IMG/VR virus record: IMGVR_UViG_3300003876_000022
Coordinates: 1-25,483 of that record
Reading direction: 5' to 3' (one strand)
From: a virus
DNA: 25,483 nt
A program made the position numbers and the translations under genes. Of this stretch, positions 1 to 6,263 are shown piece after piece. Within the stretch, counting starts at the first letter, position 1. Each line of letters begins with the position of its first letter. The notes beneath the pieces were generated by a model. That model saw nothing but the letters and a program-made list of their open reading frames with translations, searched no databases and was not told where the DNA came from.

Positions 1-1
1 G

Positions 2-172
2 GGTCATTCAAAACAACTAAACCATGTGCGACCCGTTCCAAGTATTGCTCTGGAAGATGTAAATCGGCTATGCTGCGTAAGCGTAACGCCAAAAAGCCCT
101 GAGCCTGTGTTTTGCTTAACCGTACCTGAAACCGGCGTATTTGCGTTGGAAAATGGAGTTTTAGTTTCTAAC
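2..172 (+). other. intein C-terminal splicing region inside the terminase gene
   Basis: Residues encoded by about 107-172 resemble Hint-fold blocks F and G: a hydrophobic strand ending in LTVPETGVFAL, then ENGVLVSN, then Cys as the +1 extein residue (TGT at 173-175). Asn at 170-172 would be the cyclising C-terminal residue. The penultimate residue is Ser, where His is usual; this is seen in some inteins and may slow Asn cyclisation. The insertion sits in the conserved nuclease motif of the terminase, a common site for phage inteins. The N-terminal part lies outside the window, so whether a homing endonuclease is present cannot be seen. Confidence 0.7.
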
Positions 173-316
173 TGTTGGGATGAATTTAGATATAGCTTGG
201 TGTCGCGGCATAAGCCGTTTACACGCAAGAAAAAAGAATCTGGCATTAAGCCGGGTACATTCGACTGGCTAACGAGTTTAAGTGAACCGAAAGCCAAACA
301 CCCTTTAAAAATGTAA
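2..316 (+). CDS. terminase large subunit, C-terminal end (partial, with intein remnant)
   Basis: The frame is open to the left window edge, so the gene is 5' partial. The reading gives an intein C-terminus (VFCLTVPETGVFALENG followed by VLVSN), then a Cys that starts the C-extein: CWDEFRYSLVS. The extein matches the last conserved helix of phage terminase nuclease domains, where an Asp close to an aromatic and Arg-Tyr (DxxRY) helps form the metal site. The protein would be the ATPase/nuclease motor that packages DNA into the procapsid. It lies directly upstream of the portal region, as expected. The basic tail (RKKKESGIKPG) is typical of terminase C-termini. A GTG at 26 is not a real start because the open frame continues upstream. 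Confidence rests on the intein blocks, the extein motif and the position. Confidence 0.78.
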   Translation, partial: GHSKQLNHVRPVPSIALEDVNRLCCVSVTPKSPEPVFCLTVPETGVFALENGVLVSNCWDEFRYSLVSRHKPFTRKKKESGIKPGTFDWLTSLSEPKAKHPLKM

Positions 317-332
317 TTAAGAGGATACAAAA

Positions 333-647
333 ATGCGATTAACAACTATTGCAACAACTGCGGCTGATGGAAATCAGGACGTTGATCTTAACGCTTTAGC
401 AACGCCTGCCATTGCAAACAGCGAATGCACAATAGTGCTCATTCCCACAGCTAATTTTGACGGCACCGTTGCTATTCAGGATGACACGTCGGTAGAAGGC
501 GCTTATGCGCAGGTTACTGACATCGACGGCCTTAATGTTTCGGGCGATACCGTAATGGAAATGTTCCAAGTTAAATTGGCGGATCATGTGCGCGTCGTTA
601 CTGCAAGTCGCACAACTGGTTCTGTTCGTGTTTGCTTGTTAGGCTAA
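333..647 (+). CDS. small beta-rich virion protein (unknown function)
   Basis: This 104-residue acidic protein has no membrane segment and many Thr, Val and Asp residues, consistent with a beta-sandwich. The start ATG follows an AAGAGGA Shine-Dalgarno at about 319-325. It sits between terminase and portal, 16 nt after the terminase stop. In related podoviruses this slot often holds a small capsid-associated or decoration protein, but I do not recognise a family signature. The repeated strand-like segments (ECTIVLIPTANFDGTVAIQ, VRVVTASRTTGSVRVCLLG) fit a compact all-beta fold. The function as a head decoration or assembly protein is inference only. Confidence 0.6.
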   Translation: MRLTTIATTAADGNQDVDLNALATPAIANSECTIVLIPTANFDGTVAIQDDTSVEGAYAQVTDIDGLNVSGDTVMEMFQVKLADHVRVVTASRTTGSVRVCLLG

Positions 648-659
648 GGGCTAATCTCG

Positions 660-1439
660 ATGCAAAAAGATTACAGAGGTTTAACGCCGGATCAAATTGA
701 AGATGGTGAAAAGGATTTGGTTAAAAATTGGCTTAAAATAATCAAAGAGCGTCGAGATTCGCACGAATACAAGCGTTTGCTTAGAAAAATACCGGGTTGG
801 CGTCGATATGTTAGAGGCCGTCAATATGATGACCATGAGCGCGGTAACGGTGTTAATGATATTAATTATGCAAAATCCGAAGATTTAGTCCGTGCTAATT
901 TAATTGCAACTGAGATGAGCAATTCAATTGCCCGTCTTTATGCTAAAAATCCTGAAATAAGCGTAACACCGACTGAGAGCGTAGAGCCAGACCGGTATGA
1001 GAAGATCAGAAGATTCGGGTTAACGTTGCAAATTGTTTTAAAAAATCAATTCAGCACCAAAGGTGCAAAGTTAAAAAAACGCGCGAAGGCCAATTTAAGG
1101 GCTTCATTTACGACATCAATGGGCGTTTTAAAGGTAATGTATCAGCGCGACATTGAAGAAGATCCTAATATAAAAAACCGCATGAATGATATACAGGACA
1201 ACATTCAGCGTACAGATTCATTAATTAAAGACCTGGAAGACGCAGAGCAAGAGCTTGAATCTTTAGGTGAGCAATTAGAAGTTGTTCGCAATGAAGGCAT
1301 TGTGATTGATCGTGTGCTTACTGAGAACCACACTGTTTCCCCCGATGTGATTGATGCAGATTCTTGTGCAGATGCAAGCTGGCAAGATGAAATCATTCCC
1401 ATGAGCATTGATGAGTGCAAAGCAAAGTTTAAATTTTGA
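660..1439 (+). CDS. portal protein, N-terminal fragment (frame broken)
   Basis: 259 residues, charged and helical, beginning MQKDYRGLTPDQ. Residues about 80-130 (NLIATEMSNSIARLYAKNPEISV) resemble podovirus portal proteins, where this helix and the KNPE(I)xV motif are common. Residues about 170-220 form a coiled coil, followed by a stretch (VSPDVIDADSCADASWQDE) typical of the wing region. The portal is the twelve-subunit ring at one capsid vertex through which DNA passes. The frame stops at TGA after KAKFKF, while the family continues; the continuation is in the +1 frame immediately downstream. An AAGGG at 646-650 is a possible ribosome site. The identification is by motif and context, not by search. 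Confidence 0.72.
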   Translation: MQKDYRGLTPDQIEDGEKDLVKNWLKIIKERRDSHEYKRLLRKIPGWRRYVRGRQYDDHERGNGVNDINYAKSEDLVRANLIATEMSNSIARLYAKNPEISVTPTESVEPDRYEKIRRFGLTLQIVLKNQFSTKGAKLKKRAKANLRASFTTSMGVLKVMYQRDIEEDPNIKNRMNDIQDNIQRTDSLIKDLEDAEQELESLGEQLEVVRNEGIVIDRVLTENHTVSPDVIDADSCADASWQDEIIPMSIDECKAKFKF

Positions 1440-2637
1440 AAATAGCAGCATGAATGTTTATATTCATGAAACTTGGCACAAAGACGGGGGCACTGTTTAC
1501 ACTTTTTGCGAAGGTTACAATGGATACATGCGCGAGCCTTATAGTCCCAAGCGTGTGGGTGAACGGTGGTATCCTTATTTTATTAGCGCTCCGTTTCCAG
1601 TTGATGGTGACATTATCCCGAATTGCTGGGTAGAGGAGTTGATTGAGCTTCAAGATGAGTTTAATGAAACAACTTCAAACTTAAGGGAGCATCGAAAAAA
1701 GAATATTCCTCACTGGTTTGCGTCCGGTAGTGAGCTTACCGAAGATGATGCACGAAAAATTGCAAACCCTGAAAAATTTGGGCTTGAGATTCTCGAAGGC
1801 ATTACAGAAGGTCGCAGTATCCGCGATGTTCTTATTGAAGCAACTGGAATATCGATTGATCCAGCCGTATATGACACCAATGGGATTTTAAATACATTTG
1901 AGCGCATTAGTGGCGGGCAGGCAAGTACGTCCCGCACATCGACATCGAAGCCTAAAACATTAGGTGAAGCCGAAATAATCGAGGGCAGTTTATCTAATCG
2001 AATGGGTGAGATACAGGACTCAAACGAGGACATGATTCAAGAAATTGCGCAGTATTCTGCGGAGATATGCTTGCAAGAAATGACGCAAGAGCAGATTTCA
2101 AAGATTGCGGGACCCGGTGCTTTTTGGCCTGAGATGAGCAGGGAGGAAGTTTTTTCAATGGTTCAAATTGAGATTAAGGCCGGTTCCTCTGGCAAGCCAA
2201 ACGAGCAAAAGGAACGCCAGGTATGGGTTGAATTTTTGCCAGAATTTAGAGAAACACTAGTTCAGGTTGAGCAATTGCGTGCGAATAAACAGGACGGATT
2301 AGCTGATGCGTTAATTAAATTATTACAGGAAACAATGCGAAGATTCGATGAACGCATTGATATGGAAGAGTATTTCCCGACCAAAGAAGAAGGCGAAGAG
2401 GTTCAGCCCTCACCGCAGGAAATTCAAGAAATGCAGGAACGCCAGGTGCAAATGCGTAAGCAGGCTGAGATGATGGATGCGCAAATAGCTGAAATAAAAT
2501 CAAAGGTAATCAAAAATATATCTGATGCCGAAGCAAATGAAATAGGCAGGCAGTTTGATAACTACTCTCAAGAAATGAATTTTTTAATGAGTTTAACTAA
2601 TCCCGAGCCACAGGCAGGCGGCGGGACTTTACAATGA
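1438..2637 (+). CDS. portal protein, C-terminal fragment (+1 frame)
   Basis: This continues the portal protein in the next frame (open from 1408, plausible portal sequence from 1438). It starts near VYIHETWHKDGGTVYTF and includes VGERWYPYF, then DGDIIPNCWVEELIELQDEFN. That last block is the conserved portal signature in which a dimer of hydrophobics precedes LQDEFN. The C-terminal third (about 2340-2560) is Gln/Glu-rich and predicted coiled coil, as in portal barrel or crown regions. No ribosome site precedes the fragment, so it is not an independent gene. It ends in ATGAGGA, where the stop overlaps the next gene's Shine-Dalgarno. Relative to relatives I remember, residues seem to be missing at the junction, so a deletion plus frame change is more likely than a single-base slip. 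Confidence 0.7.
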   Translation, partial: ENSSMNVYIHETWHKDGGTVYTFCEGYNGYMREPYSPKRVGERWYPYFISAPFPVDGDIIPNCWVEELIELQDEFNETTSNLREHRKKNIPHWFASGSELTEDDARKIANPEKFGLEILEGITEGRSIRDVLIEATGISIDPAVYDTNGILNTFERISGGQASTSRTSTSKPKTLGEAEIIEGSLSNRMGEIQDSNEDMIQEIAQYSAEICLQEMTQEQISKIAGPGAFWPEMSREEVFSMVQIEIKAGSSGKPNEQKERQVWVEFLPEFRETLVQVEQLRANKQDGLADALIKLLQETMRRFDERIDMEEYFPTKEEGEEVQPSPQEIQEMQERQVQMRKQAEMMDAQIAEIKSKVIKNISDAEANEIGRQFDNYSQEMNFLMSLTNPEPQAGGGTLQ

Positions 2638-2647
2638 GGAATAAACA

Positions 2648-3715
2648 ATGGCGCTAAATGAGTTATTAAAAAGAGGGTATTGGGCTGAGGCTGGGGATAC
2701 CCCTAATGCGGGCGTGGTTGAAGGCGCAGGTGATGTTGACGACATTAATACTGACAATCTCGAAAAACCTGTTGATGAGCCGCAATCCATGGCGGAGGCG
2801 ATTTCACAAAGCATTCATTCACAAGATGAGCCGAGTGAGCCTAAGGTTCCGGCAGATGAAAGTAAAAACGAGGAGGTTAGTTCGCTGCCCGACTCTGATG
2901 CCATTGTTGATAAAAATAAAGACGATGACCTCGCAGAGCCTGACCCATACGAGCCACCCGAAGATTTAGAAAAAAGCAGCAAAAAAACACAGGAACGGTT
3001 TCACGATTTGGTTGAAAAAAACAAAGAAAAAGACACAAGGCTAACTGAATTAAAAACTGAAAACGAAAACATTATAAGCATGATAAGTAGCACAGGCGCT
3101 ACAGCAGAGCAGTTTGGATCACTAATTAACTTATCGGCGCTAATGTATCACCCAGATAAGGCAGACCCCAAAGCGGCTGTGGATTCGCTTTATGCTGCAG
3201 CAAGTAAAATTGCAAAATCAAGCGGTATAGATTTACCTGGATTTGATCCGCTTGAAGGTCACGATGATTTGCGCACGCAGGTTGATGGAATGGAAATAGG
3301 ATTGGATGCCGCCAAAGAATTGGCGCAGTCGAGAAATGTCCAATCAGTAAGAGTGCAGCAGGATAAAGAAAAAGAGCAGATGCAAGAATCTCAGCAGAGA
3401 AGTTCACAGCGTGCAGAAGAAGGTAAAAATGCAGTCACAAAATATTTGCTAAATTTGCAAAATACAGACATTGACTTTGAAGCCAAGGCGCAACATCTAA
3501 TGGATGCCGTGAGTGGAATATCTAAAACAGTGCCACCTGAGCAATGGGTGGAACACCTAGACAGGCACTACAAAACAGTTAATAATATCATTAAATCGGC
3601 ACCAAAAATAAAAGAGGCATCGCCTCTTCGATCTGGTGGTGGTAGCGGCGGCAACAAAGCCCCCGCGAGTATGCAGGAAGCAATATCACAAAGTTTACAG
3701 TTAGGAAGTAACTAA
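2648..3715 (+). CDS. capsid scaffold protein
   Basis: This 355-residue, strongly acidic protein has no Cys and a long helical middle: KKTQERFHDLVEKNKEKDTRLTELKTENENI is coiled coil. A Gly-rich linker near the end (LRSGGGSGGNKAP) is followed by a short helix SMQEAISQSLQ. This is the usual design of phage scaffolds: an extended helical rod with a C-terminal coat-binding helix, located between portal and major capsid protein. The protein would line the inside of the procapsid and leave before or during packaging. Start ATG follows GAGGA at 2636-2640. A near copy of the C-terminal helix motif, SMAEAISQS, occurs at residues 47-55, which is unusual (see findings). Confidence 0.8.
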   Translation: MALNELLKRGYWAEAGDTPNAGVVEGAGDVDDINTDNLEKPVDEPQSMAEAISQSIHSQDEPSEPKVPADESKNEEVSSLPDSDAIVDKNKDDDLAEPDPYEPPEDLEKSSKKTQERFHDLVEKNKEKDTRLTELKTENENIISMISSTGATAEQFGSLINLSALMYHPDKADPKAAVDSLYAAASKIAKSSGIDLPGFDPLEGHDDLRTQVDGMEIGLDAAKELAQSRNVQSVRVQQDKEKEQMQESQQRSSQRAEEGKNAVTKYLLNLQNTDIDFEAKAQHLMDAVSGISKTVPPEQWVEHLDRHYKTVNNIIKSAPKIKEASPLRSGGGSGGNKAPASMQEAISQSLQLGSN

Positions 3716-3859
3716 ACGCATCTGGGGTCGTTACCAGAAATTTAGTATACCGATGTAAGCCGGTTCATCACGGCAGACTGCAAAAGGCTTCGTCACCTTA
3801 TTGGATCGAATACGGGAATCGTCCACCCATAATATTTATTCATTCGATAAGGAGGCATC
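3716..3859 (+). promoter_or_regulatory. major capsid protein leader with hairpin and strong ribosome site
   Basis: This 144-nt stretch has no gene. It holds a hairpin at 3803-3824 (GGATCGA pairing with TCGTCC, one bulged T, 9-nt loop). A second possible pairing joins AAGCC at 3757-3761 with GGCTT at 3786-3790. A near-perfect Shine-Dalgarno AAGGAGG at 3849-3855 lies just before the ATG at 3860. The layout suits a stabilised leader that boosts capsid protein production. No convincing sigma-70 promoter was found. That the hairpins are functional is inference. Confidence 0.35.
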
Positions 3860-4432
3860 ATGCCTTTTAATTCAGAAGAAATCGCAGAGGCGGGTATTGT
3901 CGGTTTAGATTATTACATGCGTAATAACCCGATCGACCAAGTAGCTCAAGAGCGCCCGTTTTTAGCAAAAATGCAAGCCGGGAAAAAATCATTCCCCGGT
4001 GCCAAGCAGTACGTGGTTGAACAGATCCGTACACAATATCAATCAAACTTTCAATGGTTCAACGGTGCATCGACTGTAACGTATAACAAGCGTAAAACAG
4101 TTAAGCAGGCAAATTTCCCTTGGCGCTCCGCCCATGATGGCTTTGCGCTTGATGAGGATCGCCTGGCTCAAAATGGAATCACCATTATTGAGGGCAAAAC
4201 TAAAACCGCATCCGAGGCCGAGGCCATTCAGTTAACAAACTTGCTCGAAGAGCAAACCGAAGTTTTACGCTTGGGCTACGAGGAAAAGTTTAACGAAGAA
4301 ATCCTCAAAGACGGCACAACTAGTTCGGATACGATTGAAGGCCTGGACAAGTTAATTGCTGTTGACCCCACATCTGACACGGTCGGTGGCATTGATGCTT
4401 CGACTGATACTTATTGGCGCAAATTGCATTAA
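3860..4432 (+). CDS. major capsid protein, N-terminal fragment (frame broken)
   Basis: 190 residues starting MPFNSEEIAEAGIVGLDYYMRN. The pattern NPIDQVAQERPFLAKMQAGKKSFPGAKQYVVEQIR matches the N-arm and early E-loop of podovirus HK97-fold coat proteins, and SAHDGFALDEDRLAQNGI resembles the E-loop/spine boundary. The strongest Shine-Dalgarno in the window precedes it, fitting the most abundant virion protein. The last residues GGIDASTDTYWRKLH stop at TAA, whereas such proteins normally continue from a WRN-like motif for about 150 residues. The remainder lies downstream in the +1 frame, apparently with an internal segment missing. Confidence 0.78.
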   Translation: MPFNSEEIAEAGIVGLDYYMRNNPIDQVAQERPFLAKMQAGKKSFPGAKQYVVEQIRTQYQSNFQWFNGASTVTYNKRKTVKQANFPWRSAHDGFALDEDRLAQNGITIIEGKTKTASEAEAIQLTNLLEEQTEVLRLGYEEKFNEEILKDGTTSSDTIEGLDKLIAVDPTSDTVGGIDASTDTYWRKLH

Positions 4433-4433
4433 C

Positions 4434-4919
4434 ATGGGTTCAGATGCCGTTGATGGTCTTAGAAACTTCATGCTTAATACTTATGGCCGTGTTAACTGGG
4501 GTCACATGGATCAGAAAACGGTTGAAGCCGGTTCCGGGCATGATTCTGGAACCAATACCGGTATGACGTTTCATGGTGTTCAAATACACTGGGATCCTAC
4601 CTTTGCTGATTTAGGCAGTACCTGGGAAAAACGCATGTATTTCATCAACTCGAAGCACTTAAAGCTTCGCCCTTTGAGTGGTCATGACATGATTACTCGC
4701 AAACCTCCACGCGCTTACGATAAGTACCAGTACTACTGGGGCTTAACTTGGCGCGGTGCGATGTGCACTATGTCGTTTGTCCGTGGCAGAGCAAGGGGAG
4801 CGCCACCGCTTAACGGACTTTATATCTTAATTGGCGTATATCGGAGAAAAAGCAATGTTCAAAACACAAAAAGTAAAAATTTTAATTGTAAAAGACATGA
4901 CAACAAAGCTGGGTATTGA
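4434..4919 (+). CDS. major capsid protein, C-terminal fragment (+1 frame)
   Basis: This continues the coat protein: GSDAVDGLRNFMLNTYGRVNWG, then GMTFHGVQIHWDPTFADLG, then KRMYFINSKHLKLRPLSGHDM and YYWGLTWRGAMCT. The block YFINSKHLKL...W/YxWGLTWRGAM is the usual end of this capsid family (P-domain and A-domain strands). No ribosome site precedes ATG 4434, so this is not an independent gene. The frame runs to 4919 and overlaps the next gene by 65 nt, but the roughly 45 residues after WRGAMCT do not look like capsid sequence, so a further frame change near 4765 is likely and the true stop is probably before 4843. A possible hairpin (GTGGC with GCCAC) lies at about 4774-4806. Confidence 0.68.
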   Translation: MGSDAVDGLRNFMLNTYGRVNWGHMDQKTVEAGSGHDSGTNTGMTFHGVQIHWDPTFADLGSTWEKRMYFINSKHLKLRPLSGHDMITRKPPRAYDKYQYYWGLTWRGAMCTMSFVRGRARGAPPLNGLYILIGVYRRKSNVQNTKSKNFNCKRHDNKAGY

Positions 4920-5397
4920 AGCTTTGGCGCATGAAATTCCCATTTATGAAGAGGCGCACCCAGAAGGGACGGTGCAGCTTTTGTCAAAGGGTGAAGTAAT
5001 TGAAATGGATGCGGGCGAAGAGTTCGAAGAATTAATGCACAAATTCGGCCAGCATGAAGAGTCAGGCGTGCCATTGGCGGAGCACATTTATGGTCGCGGT
5101 GGTCATCAGTTAGAAAATAATGATTTCTCAATAAAAAGCGATGTTATCGCAGCGGATGAAATCGCGCCAGAGTTTGAGGCGGATACGCCTGATTTGTCGC
5201 TGGATGACATGCGCGAGTACCTTAGCAAGCTGGGTGTTGAATACAAGTCAAGAATGAATGGCGGCACACTCAAGGCGCTTATTGAAACAGCAACCGGCGA
5301 AATGGTTAAAAAGCTTGAGGATTTGGGGCTTTACATCCCTGATGACCCGCTTGCTATGAAAGCTATTCTTGATTCGGTGGACGATAAGGCTGCGTAA
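4855..5397 (+). CDS. conserved virion-region protein, possible capsid-associated or SAP-like domain
   Basis: 180 residues when started at ATG 4855, which has GGAG at 4843-4846; an upstream in-frame ATG at 4831 lacks a site and lies inside the capsid reading frame. The N-terminal part (FKTQKVKILIVKDMTTKLGIEALAHEIPIYEEAHPEGTVQ) looks like a small beta domain. Residues about 115-150 (DLSLDDMREYLSKLGVEYKSRMNGGTLKALIE) resemble a SAP- or HeH-like helix-extended-helix found in phage head proteins. The protein is very acidic and lies between capsid and adaptor genes, where podoviruses often encode a head-completion or capsid accessory protein. The exact role is unknown. Confidence 0.6.
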   Translation: MFKTQKVKILIVKDMTTKLGIEALAHEIPIYEEAHPEGTVQLLSKGEVIEMDAGEEFEELMHKFGQHEESGVPLAEHIYGRGGHQLENNDFSIKSDVIAADEIAPEFEADTPDLSLDDMREYLSKLGVEYKSRMNGGTLKALIETATGEMVKKLEDLGLYIPDDPLAMKAILDSVDDKAA

Positions 5398-5399
5398 CC

Positions 5400-5621
5400 A
5401 TGAAGCCGATATTCAAAACAAAAGGCGATTTGAGAAGCACGCTTTTAACCCGCTTAGGTTATGGCGGGCTAGGGGCGAGTGCTGGCAATTATGTCAGCAT
5501 GGCGAATGATCTGTTAGATGAGGCGCAAGAAGAAATTTTTGACGTTTTGCCTAATCGTTATCGAGTTCAAGATTTTGCAGGTTCGCGTTTTTTATGCAGG
5601 CTATTGGTTTCCCTTGAATGA
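5400..5621 (+). CDS. head-tail adaptor protein, N-terminal fragment (frame broken)
   Basis: 73 residues, of which the first about 60 look genuine: FKTKGDLRSTLLTRLGYGGLGASAGN and ANDLLDEAQEEIFDVL. The motif of a small N-terminal helix followed by xLxEAQEExF resembles podovirus adaptor proteins (P22 gp4-like or related) that attach beneath the portal. It begins 2 nt after the previous stop with no strong ribosome site, suggesting translational coupling. The tail end SRFLCRLLVSLE is out-of-frame sequence; the real continuation is in the +1 frame. Confidence 0.6.
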   Translation: MKPIFKTKGDLRSTLLTRLGYGGLGASAGNYVSMANDLLDEAQEEIFDVLPNRYRVQDFAGSRFLCRLLVSLE

Positions 5622-6006
5622 GGGCATTGATTACGCACATGATTCGGTTTCTGATACAACTTCTTATCCACAGCGTTACTCAATAAGCTTTAATCCTGAC
5701 ACAGATAAGGCTCAAATTGAATTCTGGCCTGATACGGATGCGATATACCCGATTAGAGTGGTGTCGGAGCTTTTGCTTGATCCGTTTGTCAGTGATGGTG
5801 ATTTTTGTTCCATTGATTACAGATTACTGCTAATGCACGCAGAAGCCTGGGGTAAGTCACACCTTAATAAACCGGACAAAAACGATGCCATGCGCAAATG
5901 GAATTTACGGTTAAGAAAGCTTAAGGCTGCGCAGCATAAAGACAAAAAATATGTTCGTGGTGATAATAAGCACCATGAAGTTTTAGCAAAACCAATTTTA
6001 GTTTAA
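5581..6006 (+). CDS. head-tail adaptor protein, C-terminal fragment (+1 frame)
   Basis: This carries VFYAGYWFPLNEGIDYAHDS, then SYPQRYSI, IEFWPDTD, and VVSELLLDPFVSDGD. The sequence W-x-PL-x-x-GID followed by PQRY and later IxxWP is typical of the beta half of podovirus adaptor proteins. Basic C-terminus KLKAAQHKDKKYVRGDNKHHEV. The frame is open from 5518, but upstream of about 5581 it is a shadow of the preceding fragment. The expected strand-turn region between the two halves seems short by a few tens of residues. Direct repeats GCAGG near 5577 and 5597 flank the break and could have promoted a deletion. Confidence 0.6.
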   Translation, partial: VRVFYAGYWFPLNEGIDYAHDSVSDTTSYPQRYSISFNPDTDKAQIEFWPDTDAIYPIRVVSELLLDPFVSDGDFCSIDYRLLLMHAEAWGKSHLNKPDKNDAMRKWNLRLRKLKAAQHKDKKYVRGDNKHHEVLAKPILV

Positions 6007-6018
6007 GAGGAAAAGACC

Positions 6019-6252
6019 ATGGATGTAATAGACACGCCGGTTGCGTTCGGCCCAATTTATGAAGATGCAACATACAAATATTTTGCAGAAGCAGTGCCGG
6101 GGTCAAGCTTATCTGCCGCAGTATGGCGGGTTAGTAGAATGGTCATAGCCACTACTCAGATTCAATGGGCAAATGTTGGGGATGGAAATGTTCCAGGCTT
6201 CAATAACGTGTTTACCAATCTGGCGGCGGCTGCCGCCCTAACTTATTCATAA
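6019..6252 (+). CDS. small connector/neck protein
   Basis: 77 residues with VPGSSLSAAVWRVSRMVIATTQIQWANVGDGN...FNNVF. The pattern A-x-PGSSLSxxxWRIxR followed by a WA-x-G...F turn is common in small proteins between adaptor and tail genes of podoviruses and siphoviruses. Ribosome site AGAGGA at 6006-6011, start ATG 6019. It probably joins the neck or tail assembly; no enzyme motif is visible. The 15 nt GAGGAAAAGACCATG before and at the start recur exactly at the tail fibre gene (18167-18181). Confidence 0.6.
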   Translation: MDVIDTPVAFGPIYEDATYKYFAEAVPGSSLSAAVWRVSRMVIATTQIQWANVGDGNVPGFNNVFTNLAAAAALTYS

Positions 6253-6263
6253 GGGGTTATTTG

